Below are positions 38,834-47,961 of a stretch of 64,000 nt of DNA, piece by piece. A program made the position numbers and the translations under genes. This stretch comes from Fen-671 sp963794745. Lineage in GTDB: Bacteria; Actinomycetota; Acidimicrobiia; Acidimicrobiales; Palsa-688. Each line of letters begins with the position of its first letter. The first letter of the stretch is position 1. A model generated the notes under the pieces. The model worked only from the letters and a program-made list of their open reading frames with translations, ran no database searches and was not told where the DNA came from. The DNA lies in contig CAWCEZ010000004.1 in NCBI GenBank assembly GCA_963794745.1, positions 181,344 to 245,343 on the forward strand. The letters run 5' to 3'.

Positions 38834-39781
38834 TCAGAAGTACAGCTCGTGTCGCGCCCGCTCGGCGACCGCGTCGATGTCGCCGGTCCACACATCGGTC
38901 GAAAGGTATTTCCAACCGCCATCCGGCGACACCGTGACGATCGTGCCCTCGTCGATCTCCTTGGCGCACTTCGCCACGCCGGCCATCGCCGCTCCCGTAG
39001 AAATCCCAGCGAAAATCCCCACCTCGGTCAGGCGCCGTGACCATTCGATGCTTTCTTTCGGGCCGACGATCCGGCTGCGGTCAACGAGCTCGTAGCCATC
39101 ATTGTCCGTGAACACCGGGGGAATGAAACCCTCGTCCAAGCTTTTGAGCCCTTCGACGGTCTCGCCGGCCGGAGGCTGGACAGCCCAAATACTGACGGAC
39201 GGGTTACGTTCCTTCAAGAAGCGGCCCACGCCGATTATGGTGCCTGCCGTGCCGAGCCCTGTCACGAAATGCGTAACTTCCGGGCAATCTCGCCAGATTT
39301 CAGGCCCCGTCCCCTCGTAATGCGCCTTGGGGTTGGCAGGGTTGCCGTACTGGTAGGAAAAGAACCAATCGGGGTGCTCTTTGGCCAACGCCTGGGCACG
39401 GCGCATCGCTCCGTTGGAACCCTCGCCGGCGGGGGAGCTGATGATCTCGGCACCAAATGCGCTCAGCAACTTGGTCCGTTCCACGGACACGTTTTCCGGC
39501 ACTACGACGGTAAAGGGGTACCCCTTGACCTTGGCGATCATGGCAAGTCCTGCAGCCGTATTGCCCGATGAAGACTCGAGGATCCTCTGGCCCGGGCCAA
39601 GGCTGCCGTTTTTCTCTGCTTCTTCGATCATGCACTTGGCGGCACGGTCTTTTACCGACCCGCCGGGGTTGACGCCCTCGAGCTTTATGAGCACCCGCAC
39701 CCGCGGGTTCGGGCTCAGCTCGCTGATCTCCACGAGCGGCGTGTTGCCGATGGTGTCGAGGACGCTGTCGTAATGCGCCAT
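38834..39781 (-). CDS. cysM: O-phosphoserine sulfhydrylase, CysM type, using thiocarboxylated CysO
   Basis: PLP enzyme of 315 residues. IGNTPLVEI begins the active site; GGSVKDRAAK carries the PLP lysine, SSSGNTAAGLAMIA binds the substrate carboxylate and GLGTAGTIIGVG holds the PLP phosphate. YQYGNPANPKAHYEGTGPE and GGWKYLSTD match the mycobacterial CysM branch, which takes sulfur from the CysO thiocarboxylate rather than from free sulfide. The gene order mec-cysO-cysM supports that assignment over plain CysK. Intact; start ATG 39781 directly follows the cysO stop. Confidence 0.88.
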   Translation of the reverse strand: MAHYDSVLDTIGNTPLVEISELSPNPRVRVLIKLEGVNPGGSVKDRAAKCMIEEAEKNGSLGPGQRILESSSGNTAAGLAMIAKVKGYPFTVVVPENVSVERTKLLSAFGAEIISSPAGEGSNGAMRRAQALAKEHPDWFFSYQYGNPANPKAHYEGTGPEIWRDCPEVTHFVTGLGTAGTIIGVGRFLKERNPSVSIWAVQPPAGETVEGLKSLDEGFIPPVFTDNDGYELVDRSRIVGPKESIEWSRRLTEVGIFAGISTGAAMAGVAKCAKEIDEGTIVTVSPDGGWKYLSTDVWTGDIDAVAERARHELYF

Positions 39782-39784
39782 CGT

Positions 39785-40060
39785 TCAACCTCCTGCCACG
39801 GCCGGCATCAGGGTCACGGTGTCGGCGTCGGCGACTTTGGCATCGAGCTTGCCTAGGTAGCGCACATCGTCGTCGTTGACGAAGACGTTCAGGTGCCGGT
39901 GCATCTCGCCATCGGGCGTCAGGAGGGAAGCACGCAGCGCCGGGTACTGGCGCACTAGGTCGTCGAACACCTCTCGCAGCGAACCGCCCTCCGCGTTGAC
40001 GATGGGTTCTCCTGCCGCCATCGGGCGCAGGATGTTCGGCAGGCGGACCTCGACCGTCAC
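39785..40060 (-). CDS. cysO: sulfur-carrier protein CysO (ThiS/MoaD-like)
   Basis: 91 residues from a GTG at 40060, preceded by a GGAGGGG ribosome site about six bases away. The ubiquitin-like fold is marked by VRLPNILRPM, SLREVFDDLVRQYPAL and HRHLNVFVNDDDVRYLG. The chain ends VAGG, the C-terminal Gly-Gly that is made into a thiocarboxylate. Mec removes one extra residue in mycobacteria; here Gly-Gly is already terminal, so any processing would act after cysteine is attached. A longer frame upstream to 40144 has no such site. Confidence 0.88.
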   Translation of the reverse strand: MTVEVRLPNILRPMAAGEPIVNAEGGSLREVFDDLVRQYPALRASLLTPDGEMHRHLNVFVNDDDVRYLGKLDAKVADADTVTLMPAVAGG

Positions 40061-40214
40061 AGCAGCCCCTCCAAACGTGCCACGCGCCCTCCCGAGTGAG
40101 GCGGCCGGCCAAACCCGACCTTTCTGATCACCATTGTAGGACATCGCCTGGCGCTCCGTCCCTCGGCGCAGCCCAGGGCCCCCAGACCTCCGTCCTCCCC
40201 CGCCCGTGCGGCCC

Positions 40215-40613
40215 TCACCTGTCCGTGTAGACAGGCTCCTCCTGGACCCGGCCGCCGACGATCCGGTAGCTTCGCACCACCGGCTCCACGTCGCTCAGCG
40301 ACACGAGCACATAGTGCCAATCGGGGTCGGGGGCCTGCTCGATATCGGTGGGCGAGGGGTAAGCCAGGGTGTGGGTGTGCGAGTGCCAGACCCCGATCAG
40401 ATCCCAGCCGGCGGCCCGCGCAGCGCGGTCGGCGCGCAGGACGTCCGTAGGCTCGACCGTGTACAGGCGCGCCGAGTGGGCAGCGTTGCTCGCAGGGTAG
40501 ACCTCGAGCACCTCTGCCTCGCGGCCGGCCAGCAGCCCGCATGCTTCGAGGGGGAGACCGTCGAGGCAGTGGGCTACGACACGGTCCCAAAGCGGCCTTG
40601 CTAACAGGAGCAC
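40215..40613 (-). CDS. mec: Mec-like JAMM/Mov34 metalloprotease that releases cysteine from CysO
   Basis: 132 residues from GTG 40613. The zinc site is E (in LPLEACGLLAG) plus WHSHTHTLAYPSPTD, the H-x-H-x7-S-x2-D JAMM motif. In mycobacteria Mec hydrolyses the CysO-cysteine adduct. The very long open frame that runs to 41174 is antisense to smpB and was not used. The region 40061-40214 between mec and cysO holds no gene. Confidence 0.85.
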   Translation of the reverse strand: MLLLARPLWDRVVAHCLDGLPLEACGLLAGREAEVLEVYPASNAAHSARLYTVEPTDVLRADRAARAAGWDLIGVWHSHTHTLAYPSPTDIEQAPDPDWHYVLVSLSDVEPVVRSYRIVGGRVQEEPVYTDR

Positions 40614-40640
40614 GCCGACGAAACTACCTTTGATAGGCCT

Positions 40641-41141
40641 ATGAGCGCGAAGCAGGTCGACGGGCGGACGATGGTGGCCCAGAACCGCCGGGCGCGTCAC
40701 GATTACGAGATCCTGGACACCTATGAGGCCGGGATTGTGCTGGTCGGGAGCGAGGTGAAGTCCTTCAGGGAAGGCAAGGTGCAACTGCGGGACTCGTTCG
40801 CCCGGGCCCAGGACGGCGAGATCTGGCTGCACGGCATGCACGTAGCCCCCTACGGCTACACGAGCGGCTTCGGCATGTTCGACCCTGACCGGGCCCGTAA
40901 GCTCCTGCTTCACAAGCGCGAAATCCTGGACCTTGCCCGCGAGACCCAACAGGGCCCGCTGACCCTGGTGCCCATTTCCGCGTACTTCAAAGACGGGCGC
41001 GCCAAGGTCGAGATCGCCCTGGCCAGAGGCCGGCGTGCATATGACAAGAGGCGCGCGATAGCGGACCGAGAAGCCAAAGAGGAAGCGCGCCGTGAAATGG
41101 GCACCCATCGGGAGCGACGCGAGCGGACGCCGAGGCACTAG
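40641..41141 (+). CDS. smpB: SsrA-binding protein SmpB
   Basis: Binds tmRNA and brings it to stalled ribosomes. 166 residues. NRRARHDYEILDTYEAGIVLVGSEVKSFREGK and LRDSFARAQDGEIWLHGMHVAPY are the oligonucleotide-binding-fold core. HKREILDL and the basic tail (KRRAIADREAKEEARREM) form the ribosome-binding C-terminus. The ATG at 40641 is 27 bases from the divergent mec gene. tmRNA itself lies 1.4 kb downstream on the same strand. Confidence 0.95.
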   Translation: MSAKQVDGRTMVAQNRRARHDYEILDTYEAGIVLVGSEVKSFREGKVQLRDSFARAQDGEIWLHGMHVAPYGYTSGFGMFDPDRARKLLLHKREILDLARETQQGPLTLVPISAYFKDGRAKVEIALARGRRAYDKRRAIADREAKEEARREMGTHRERRERTPRH

Positions 41142-41252
41142 CCCCCCAGGCCGCTCCCGCGAGGCAAGGCCCAACAGCCTGCTACATATGGAAGACAGGA
41201 AGACTGGTCAACGTTGTCCTTATTGAGCCGTTGGGGCTCGAAGGGAAGAACT

Positions 41253-42438
41253 TTGGAAGACAGCCTGAGGTTGGGAAGAGTAGCCGGCGTCAAGGTCGGT
41301 GCGAACTGGAGCATCTTCGTGCTCCTAGCGATCGTGGCTTACTTCTTGGCGAGTTCGCGGCTGCCGACTGACGCCCCCGGTTACAGCAACGGTGCCTACT
41401 GGGTCGCCGGCTCTCTCACCGCAGTTGCGCTACTCGTCGGCGTGCTGGTCCACGAAGTGGCCCACGCAGTGGCGGCCCGGGTGGCCAAGCTCCACGTCGA
41501 TGGCATCACCCTTTGGTTCATGGGCGGTGTGACCCGTATCGAAAGCGACAGCCGCAAACCCTCGGTCGAGCTCGTCGTGTCCCTGGTCGGTCCCCTATCG
41601 AGCGGCGTGCTCGGCGGGATCTCATTTGGCTTCGCCGGGCTCGCGCAGGTGGCTGGTTGGGGCCTCGCGGCGAGCTCGCTGCGCTGGCTCGGCGTGATAA
41701 ACGTGCTGCTCGGAGCGTTCAACTTGTTGCCCGCCTCCCCTCTGGACGGCGGGAAAGTGCTGCACGGACTGCTTTGGCTGGTGACCAAGAACCGTTGGCT
41801 GGCGACTCGGCTCGCAGCTGGGGCCGGGCTGGTGCTCGGAGCCGCATGCGCCATGATCGGCCTGTTCGCCTTCGAGGACAAGGACGCCATCGACGGCATA
41901 GTCCTGCTCCTGATGGGTTGGTTCGTAATCTCTGCCTCCAAGCACGAGCAGCTTGCGGGGAAGGCTCAGTACGTGCTCGGAGACGTGCATATCTCCGACG
42001 TGATGAGGCCGGCGGTGATCGCCCCGGGCTGGCTCACCGTCAATGCCTTTTGGAACGAATGGGTGAGCAAGTACCCCGACGCCGCCTTCTTGCTCGAACG
42101 ATGGGGCGGCGGAGGTTGGTCGGGGGTGGTTACCGCCCAGCAACTGGCTGCTGTACCCCCGGGGATGCAGTGGTCGGTCCGGGCGCAGGACATTTCGGTG
42201 CCCCTGGAAGCGCCGCCCGTAGCGGACCAGGTGCCCCTTGGCACCAGGCCTGCCGGCTCTGGCCGTGGCCGGCCGGGGCGGTGCGGCACTGCCTGTCGTC
42301 GACCACGACGCGACCGTCGGGGTCGTTCTCGCTGCCGACATAGCGGCCTTGGTCGCCCGGGGTACCCCGGCACCACGGCGGACCTGGACAACTGTCTGGT
42401 CGCCTGCGCCGGCACCTCCGCAATCCCGCTACGCCTGA
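41253..42438 (+). CDS. site-2-protease-like M50 membrane metalloprotease with CBS-like tail, one frameshift
   Basis: Intramembrane zinc protease. HEVAHAVAARVAKLH carries the HExxH site in the second helix, and LPASPLDGGKVLHGLLW carries the aspartate ligand. About six transmembrane helices are present. A soluble C-terminal part looks like a pair of CBS repeats (HISDVMRPAVIAPGWLTV, then LPVVDHDATVGVVLAAD). Near 42233, in a CCCC run, the frame changes and the second CBS half ends at the stop at 42436-42438. I start at TTG 41253 (LEDSLRLGRVAGVKVG matches family starts and has a GGGAAG site); TTG 41214 is an alternative. Confidence 0.8.
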
Positions 42439-42514
42439 ACTTCGCCGGGGCTTGCCTCGGCCGGCCACGCAGCGGTTGCTGGTAGCATGGTCGCTGTTAC
42501 AGGCAGATTGACAT

Positions 42515-42867
42515 GGGGGTGACAGGTTTCGACTTTGGCTGTCGACCCGGGAGAAGCGAGCCGTGGTCCCCGGATGCCACGTAAAACAACTGGGAAACCA
42601 ATAAACGCCAATAATGGCAATGCGCGTCTAGCGCTGGCTGCCTAAACTCAGCCCGTCCGTCTGGCCCTAGTCCTGCGGGCCAGTAGCGGGCGTCATTAAG
42701 CGGGGCTTACCTTGGTGCTGCGCCAGCCGGTAGCAAGGGAAATTTAGTTGGCTTTAGCCGCCGGACGGCGTCAATGACGAGCCGGTGGCCGAGATAAATC
42801 ATTGACTGCGCTCGGAGAATGCTCGGTGAGAGGCTAAAGGACGCGGGTTCGATTCCCGCCACCTCCA
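42515..42867 (+). ncRNA. ssrA: tmRNA (transfer-messenger RNA)
   Basis: 353-base one-piece tmRNA. The 5' end GGGGGTG pairs with CACCTCC (42860-42866) to form the acceptor stem, with one G-U pair, followed by discriminator A. The T-arm GCGGGTTCGATTCCCGC lies just before. The tag frame at 42607-42645 encodes ANNGNARLALAA followed by TAA. The 3' CCA is not encoded. SmpB is encoded 1.4 kb upstream. The tag end LALAA is the usual ClpXP recognition tail. Confidence 0.94.
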
Positions 42868-43365
42868 AGGATGCTCAGGCGAGAGCGTGAGCATCGTTGG
42901 AGGTGCACCATTCACCACATAGAGGTCGTAGATTGACCTCGCCCAGTTAATGGCGTCGCTCACGCGAATACCCGCCGGTTGGGGCCGAGTCCACAACTCC
43001 AGGTTCTCCGGTCGGTTGTCGTCCCGGACACCGTTGATGTGGTGCACAGACTCACCAGCCACGAGGTAGCGCCCGAGAAGGCTCTCAGCGACAAGAATGT
43101 GCTCGCAAACGTAATAGCTTCCTACAGCGCGTGGATGACCAGGGGCTCGCACCATCACATAGCCCGCTTTGAGCCGAGTTCGGCCACCCTTCCAATTGCC
43201 GTTCGCCTCCCCAGCTACGGTCCGACACGAACCGCATGTGGCGGACTTTGCCTGCTTAGGGTTGCCACAGGAGCAATGATCTCGCGCTCGGCATGCGGGA
43301 CATCGCAGATGCCTGCTTGATGGTATGAAATGCCGCCCACACTCTTTGCATGTCCGCCGCGCCAT
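42799..43365 (-). CDS. HNH endonuclease with N-terminal zinc-finger-like region, overlapping ssrA in antisense
   Basis: 188 residues. Residues 6-50 hold paired cysteines (CKECGRHF, CPACRARDHCSCG, CGSC), a small zinc-binding region. Residues ~85-125 form an HNH nuclease domain: YVCEHILVAESLLGRYL, then SVHHINGVRDDNRPENLELW, of the type found in phage and intron homing enzymes. The last 22 codons lie antisense to the ssrA 3' end, which explains the ESNPRPL-like tail. Whether translation really reaches that point is unknown. Start ATG 43365. Likely part of a small mobile element (inference). Confidence 0.75.
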   Translation of the reverse strand: MARRTCKECGRHFIPSSRHLRCPACRARDHCSCGNPKQAKSATCGSCRTVAGEANGNWKGGRTRLKAGYVMVRAPGHPRAVGSYYVCEHILVAESLLGRYLVAGESVHHINGVRDDNRPENLELWTRPQPAGIRVSDAINWARSIYDLYVVNGAPPTMLTLSPEHPWRWRESNPRPLASHRAFSERSQ

Positions 43366-43692
43366 GCTTCAACCATATGGGCGGGCTGTGACGGCCAAGG
43401 GCGGCGAACCGATCCGGAGCCGGGCCTCAGAGGTCCTGGACGGCCTTATGCAGCTTCCTTAACTCAAGTTAGGGCGGGTCAGTTGCATAAGCGGGGCGGG
43501 TTCAATTCCTGTCATCGCACGAGGAACGAACGACGGGATCTTCGTGAGTTTCGATGTCCGAGCACACCTTGTTTAGCGCCGGTTCGTGGCGATGATTGGT
43601 CGCGTGGGGGCAAGCATTTGGGCTTCGATAATGTCGGGATCCAGCGCCGGGCGAGGACGAAACCTTGAGCTAGATCGCCGTCCCGGAAGAGG
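43366..43692. other. intergenic region downstream of the HNH gene
   Basis: About 330 bases. The only pattern noted is a tRNA-3'-end-like string near 43488-43515 (GCGGGTTCAATTCC, then TCATCGCAC) without a full tRNA around it. No coding frame is supported. Confidence 0.4.
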
Positions 43693-43935
43693 TCAGCCAA
43701 CCGGGGAAGCCGCGCCCGTTATCCCCGACCGGAGCTGACATCCGTTCCAGATCGATTTTCGAGTTCGGCGCGAGCGGGCGGGGCCGAGCGCGTCGCTGAG
43801 ACGAGTTCGATAGGCCTGGAAGAACGCTGCGCTTAGCGCCAGCATCTCTTCACCACGCGTGGTCCACAGCAACCGGACGGCGCGACCATCGCTCGGATCG
43901 GGCTCACGACGAACGTACCGGCTCGCTCCAATGTG
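43693..43935 (-). pseudogene. MarR-type regulator remnant
   Basis: A short stretch reads YVRREPDPSDGRAVRLLW, then TTRGEEMLALSAAFFQAYRT, the wing and following helix of MarR-family winged-helix regulators. TVITLERAG in another frame just upstream resembles the end of the recognition helix. Only about 80 residues are recognisable, with a frame break near 43915. The rest of the domain could not be found upstream. Probably a decayed or mis-sequenced gene. Confidence 0.4.
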
Positions 43936-44385
43936 ATCACCGTTTTCGCAGTCCTCCTTGCAGGTGGCCGAGGCAGACTTTGTGGCTCCGTTACCCTCCT
44001 AGAACCAGCAGGCCGCCGCCCTTTGGGCCGTCGGATTGCGCATAGCAGACGTCTTCGCATTTCCGCACTTGTTGCCGAGCGCGCTAAGGCCGGCTGCTCT
44101 AGGCAACCGGCCTCGGTACGGGTAGCTCTTAGTAGGGAGGAGATGCCTCGACCTCTGAGGGCGGCGTTCACCGACTCGACAACTGGCGTCTGCCATGGAG
44201 GTACGCCACGCCGTCTGCCGAAGGTGATGCGTTGCCACCACGCCATGGCCGCTGCCAGCGCAGTGAGGATGCCTTGGCAGCAGCGCTTGCAGCCTTGGTC
44301 AACCGGCACGAACGGGACCGTCTTCGGTCGCATCATCGTTCCCGCTACTGGTCCCCAAACCGGCAAAGTATGGGATCATACATCT
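43936..44385. other. region with no supported gene upstream of the oxidoreductase
   Basis: 450 bases with long but featureless open frames on both strands. It may contain the promoter of the oxidoreductase and the missing 5' part of the MarR-like remnant. Confidence 0.4.
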
Positions 44386-45602
44386 ATGAAGCTTGATAAG
44401 GTAAAAGTGGGTGTTGTGGGGCTGGGGCTAGTCTCCTCCGCTCATATCGAGGGGTACATGTCCCACCCACGTGCGGAAGTACTCGCCGTGTGCGATTTGG
44501 ACGAGACGCAGGCACAGAGAGTCGCGAAACGCTTCGGCATCCACAGGTACTACACGTCGTATGCCGAGATGCTCACGGATCCTGCAATCAACACGATCGA
44601 CATCATGACACCGACATACTTGCATAGGCCAATGGCGGTCGCAGCCGCCAGGGCGGGCAGGAACATCCATTGCGAGAAGCCTCTAGGCCTCACCCTGAAA
44701 GAGGCGGAGGACATTTGCGACGAGGCTGACAACCACGGGGTTGCGCTCGCGGTCGACGAAACCTATGTGTTTATGGCGACAATCATCAAAGCGCGCGAAC
44801 TCATCGAAGCCGGCGAGATCGGCAAGCCGCAACAGATCCGACAACGCTTCGGCACCTGGCTCGACCGGCCGGGAGTTCTCCAGGCAGTTCACGGGGACCG
44901 AACCAATCTTGAGAAGTGGCGAGAGGACTCCTCCAAGGCTGGCGGCAACGGGTTCCCCTGGCAATTTGATCATAATATTCATTTTTTTGCGATGGCGCAG
45001 TACCTAATGAACGGCTCCCCCGTCAAGAATGTCCACTCCGTCAAAGCCAACTACTCTCAGTTTCGCAATAAGGACGTGGAACAATCCGGGGCAGGTGAGG
45101 CAGTAGCCGAGGATCTCTACGAGGACAACGCTGCAGATGATTTCCCACTCATGACGTGGACCCACGAGGACCCGGCTTGCGTGGGGGTCTGGATGCGCGC
45201 CCAGCGCCTCAAAGGGAACTACGACTTCATGACAGGCTTGTCGGCGACAGTGGTCGGTGAGAAAGGTCTTATCGAGTTCCTTGGTGAGGGTGGCGGAGGC
45301 CTGCGGTGGGATGGCAAACCCGTCCACCTCGTGCTTCACCGCGGCGGGGTGGAGACAGAGACGTTCCGCTTCGACGAGGAGGGCCAGACGACATCTGGGA
45401 ATCTGAGGTTTCGTACTACAGCGGCGCGCACATCCGGCGCATGCACGAATTCGTGGGTTCGTTGATAAGCGGCCGACCGTCTAGGTACACCGGCCGAGAC
45501 GGCCTGCGCGACTTGCGAGTCGCGATCGCGTCCATTTGCTCGGCGAGGGAAGGACTCCCGGTTGAAGTGGCTGAGGTTTCCGATGAACGCTTCTGCTGTT
45601 AA
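44386..45602 (+). CDS. Gfo/Idh/MocA-family oxidoreductase, one frameshift
   Basis: NAD(P)-dependent sugar or polyol dehydrogenase of about 405 residues. VGVVGLGLVSSAHIEGYMSH is the Rossmann start. HCEKPLGLTLKEAEDICDEA includes the conserved EKP; WQFDHNIHFFAMAQYLMNG carries the catalytic-region Asp-x-x-x-His. Near 45390 the frame changes, and YYSGAHIRRMHEFVGSLISGR then EGLPVEV complete the usual C-terminus. The ATG at 44386 is the natural start; the ORF upstream to 43933 has no family similarity. Base composition is slightly less GC-rich than in its neighbours. The sugar it acts on is unknown. Confidence 0.82.
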
Positions 45603-45917
45603 GCTGGCGTGAAGTAGAGCGCACACACACTACGCCTAGCAATCCACGCGTCGAGACGGATAGCGGAGGAAATAGTCGCCATAGCCGGTGTTATGCAGGC
45701 CTTGCTGCCGGGACCCCCATTCGACGAGCTCAGCGGCGATGGCCACGGCCCATCGGCCAGAAAGGATGTGGATCGTCATGGCGCGCTATGGGGGGTTACG
45801 GGACAGCATCGTTAGAGAGGGAAGGATGTCTGGCTCGCGCCCCGAATGGTGGTTTACTGCCTGACATCTCGGTAAGAGCGGGTTCAATGATCTGTCGATG
45901 AGTGGCGTCGCCGCCGC
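45603..45917. other. possible join between regions I and II
   Basis: 315 bases with no supported gene. Upstream genes fit region I; downstream genes fit a different actinobacterial genome with many more frame breaks. No repeat, insertion sequence or tRNA is seen here to explain the change. Confidence 0.4.
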
Positions 45918-47819
45918 TTGTGGAGCTTCGTGCTCTTAGGCTGTCTTGAGCCGTTTCCGTTTGAGGAGGACGCCGAGCTGCGAGTTCTGGCGACGCCCGC
46001 CTGGCGTGAGCAGGATCAGCTCGATCAATTGTTGCGCGACTGGTCTGATGCCACCAGTCGTGAGATGAGCGCCTGTCTTTGCCTGCTGGCCGACCCGGCA
46101 ACCGGCCGGAGGGCCGGAGGAGATCGAGAGTTTCGTCACCGCCGCCGCTGAGCGGAGCGGCGCCGACCTCGAGTCGTGCGCCGACATCAATGTGCTGATG
46201 GAGAGCTTCAGCGACCAGCGCGACCTTCGCAACTGGGCGTCGACGGCTACGTGACCCTGCACGAGGGCTCGCGCCGGTCAGGAGCGGACCGCGCGACAGG
46301 TCGGGACACAGGTGCTGCGGACCGGGATCGGGAGACCTGGGCGAACTCGTCAACGGGCGTACCGGCTCGGGTGTCGCGCCCGGTGTTGGGTCGGGTGTCG
46401 GGTCCAGTGTCGGATCGTGTGGCGAGGTCCCGGCTTGAGCTGGTTCGCCGCTCGTCTCCGTCGTCGTTCCGGCGTTCAATCTGGCTCGGTTTCTGCCGGC
46501 CGCGCTCGACAGCGCGCTGAGCCAATCTGACCCGGGCGGCGCGGTCGAGGTGATCGTCATCGACGACGGCTCGACCGACGAGACCCCGGAGGTGCTGAAT
46601 GGCTACGGGGAGCCGATCCGCGCGGTCCGGCGTGGTAACGGTGGGCTGGTTGCCGCCGTCGATACGGGGCTGGGCCTGGCTCGCGGCGAGTTCATCGCCT
46701 TGCTCGACGCCGACGACGAATGGCCGCGCGACCGACTTGCCAGACATCTCGCGGCGCTAGCTGCCGCGCCCGAGGTTGGTCTCGTACACGGCGATATGGA
46801 GCTGATCGATGCCGCCGGCGCTACCACTGAGCCGTCGTTCTTTCAGAGCAAGCAGATGCGCGTGGCTGAAGGCCGAATCCTCGGCTCATTGCTGTCGGGG
46901 AACTTCATCACCCAGAGCGCGTGCACCTTCCGCGCATCGCTGCTGCCGGTCCTGCATCCGATCGACGAGGCTGCCGCCTACCCGGACTGGTGGCTCGCGA
47001 CGGTCGCGGCTGCTGTCTCGGAGGTGCGACCGTGGCCGGTCCCGCGGCTCGCTACCGCTTCCACGGCGCGAACATGGGCCTGGGTCGGGCGTCGACCAAC
47101 AGCCGCGGATCCAGCGGCTGGAGCTGCCGTGGCGCCGCTGGATGTTCGAGCACCTGCTCGATGACGACAGCATCGGCGCCCAGGAACTGACCAACGCATA
47201 CGCGGGCCTGCGGTTCGGCCTGCTGGCAGCGGCCTCCGGCGCGCCTGAAGGCGCCCGGGCTGTCGTCGAGAGCGATGCCGCGGGTGCGTCATCGTTGCGG
47301 GCTTCGGCACCGGTCGTGGGCGCTGGCGCACCACGCAGCCGGGCGCTGCTGCGTGCCCTCGCCCGGGACCCGTTCGACGGCGCCATCGCAATCGACCTCG
47401 AGCTCGCGCTGATGGAGGAAGCGGCGATGCAGGCACCGGAGGCGTCTCCCCCGCTGCTCGGCGTGCTGGGGCGGATGCGGCCTCGGTTGACGCTCGCGTG
47501 GCTCGACGAGGTCGTGGCGACGCCCGAGCTGCTGCATGCGTTTGCCGCGGAGGAGGCGGAGCGCGACGGCGCGACACTGGTGGTGCTGGCTCCCGCGGGC
47601 GCCGACCTGTCTCCGCTCGTTCGAATCTTCGAATCTGATCCGCTGCTCAGCGACGAGCGGCTCGACGCCCAGGTTCTGAATGCTCCGCCGACCAGCCCGG
47701 CGAAGCGCCTGCTGGCCTCCAGGGCGGACGCCGTTCTCGGCGTGTCGCGCCCGGAGGAGCCCTACGACGATCTCGCGGCCAGTCCGGCCGTGGAGCGGAT
47801 CGCCGGGATCCACATCTGA
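45918..47819 (+). pseudogene. GT2 glycosyltransferase with large extra domains, several frameshifts
   Basis: Pieces in different frames form one plausible protein. Before 46260, LRVLATPAWREQDQLDQLLR and EEIESFVTAAAERSGADLES look like an N-terminal domain. From about 46445 a GT2 domain starts SVVVPAFNLARFLPAALDSAL and carries VIVIDDGSTDET and ALLDADDEWPRDRL (the DxD site). After a break near 47045, ELPWRRWMFEHLLDDD and helical repeats run to the stop at 47819. In related actinobacteria such enzymes build surface glycans. No start codon could be placed safely. The number of breaks (at least three in 1.9 kb) suggests poor base quality here. Confidence 0.6.
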
Positions 47820-47961
47820 CTTGGAGTGCGAAGCTGGCCATAGTGGCCATGTTCTCACTCCAAGTGGGGCCGGCGCGGGCCGCGCGAGGCCGACGGGGCG
47901 CCCAGGGCCGACGAAGACCGACTGGGATCGTCGCGGCGCCGGGTAGGTTTCGCGGAGCTCG

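Noticed and set aside
39300..40112. 270-residue minus-strand ORF overlapping cysM and cysO
   Set aside because: Arg/Gly-rich shadow frame of two well-supported genes.
40614..41174. Long minus-strand frame upstream of mec
   Set aside because: It is antisense to smpB, which has clear motifs; the JAMM domain needs only the part from 40613.
42799..42867. ESNPRPL peptide at the end of the HNH ORF as a conserved domain
   Set aside because: This string is the usual false translation of a tRNA/tmRNA 3' end read in antisense.
45796..46560. 254-residue minus-strand ORF rich in Pro, Ser and Arg
   Set aside because: No motif; coherent glycosyltransferase-like sequence exists on the plus strand in the same place.
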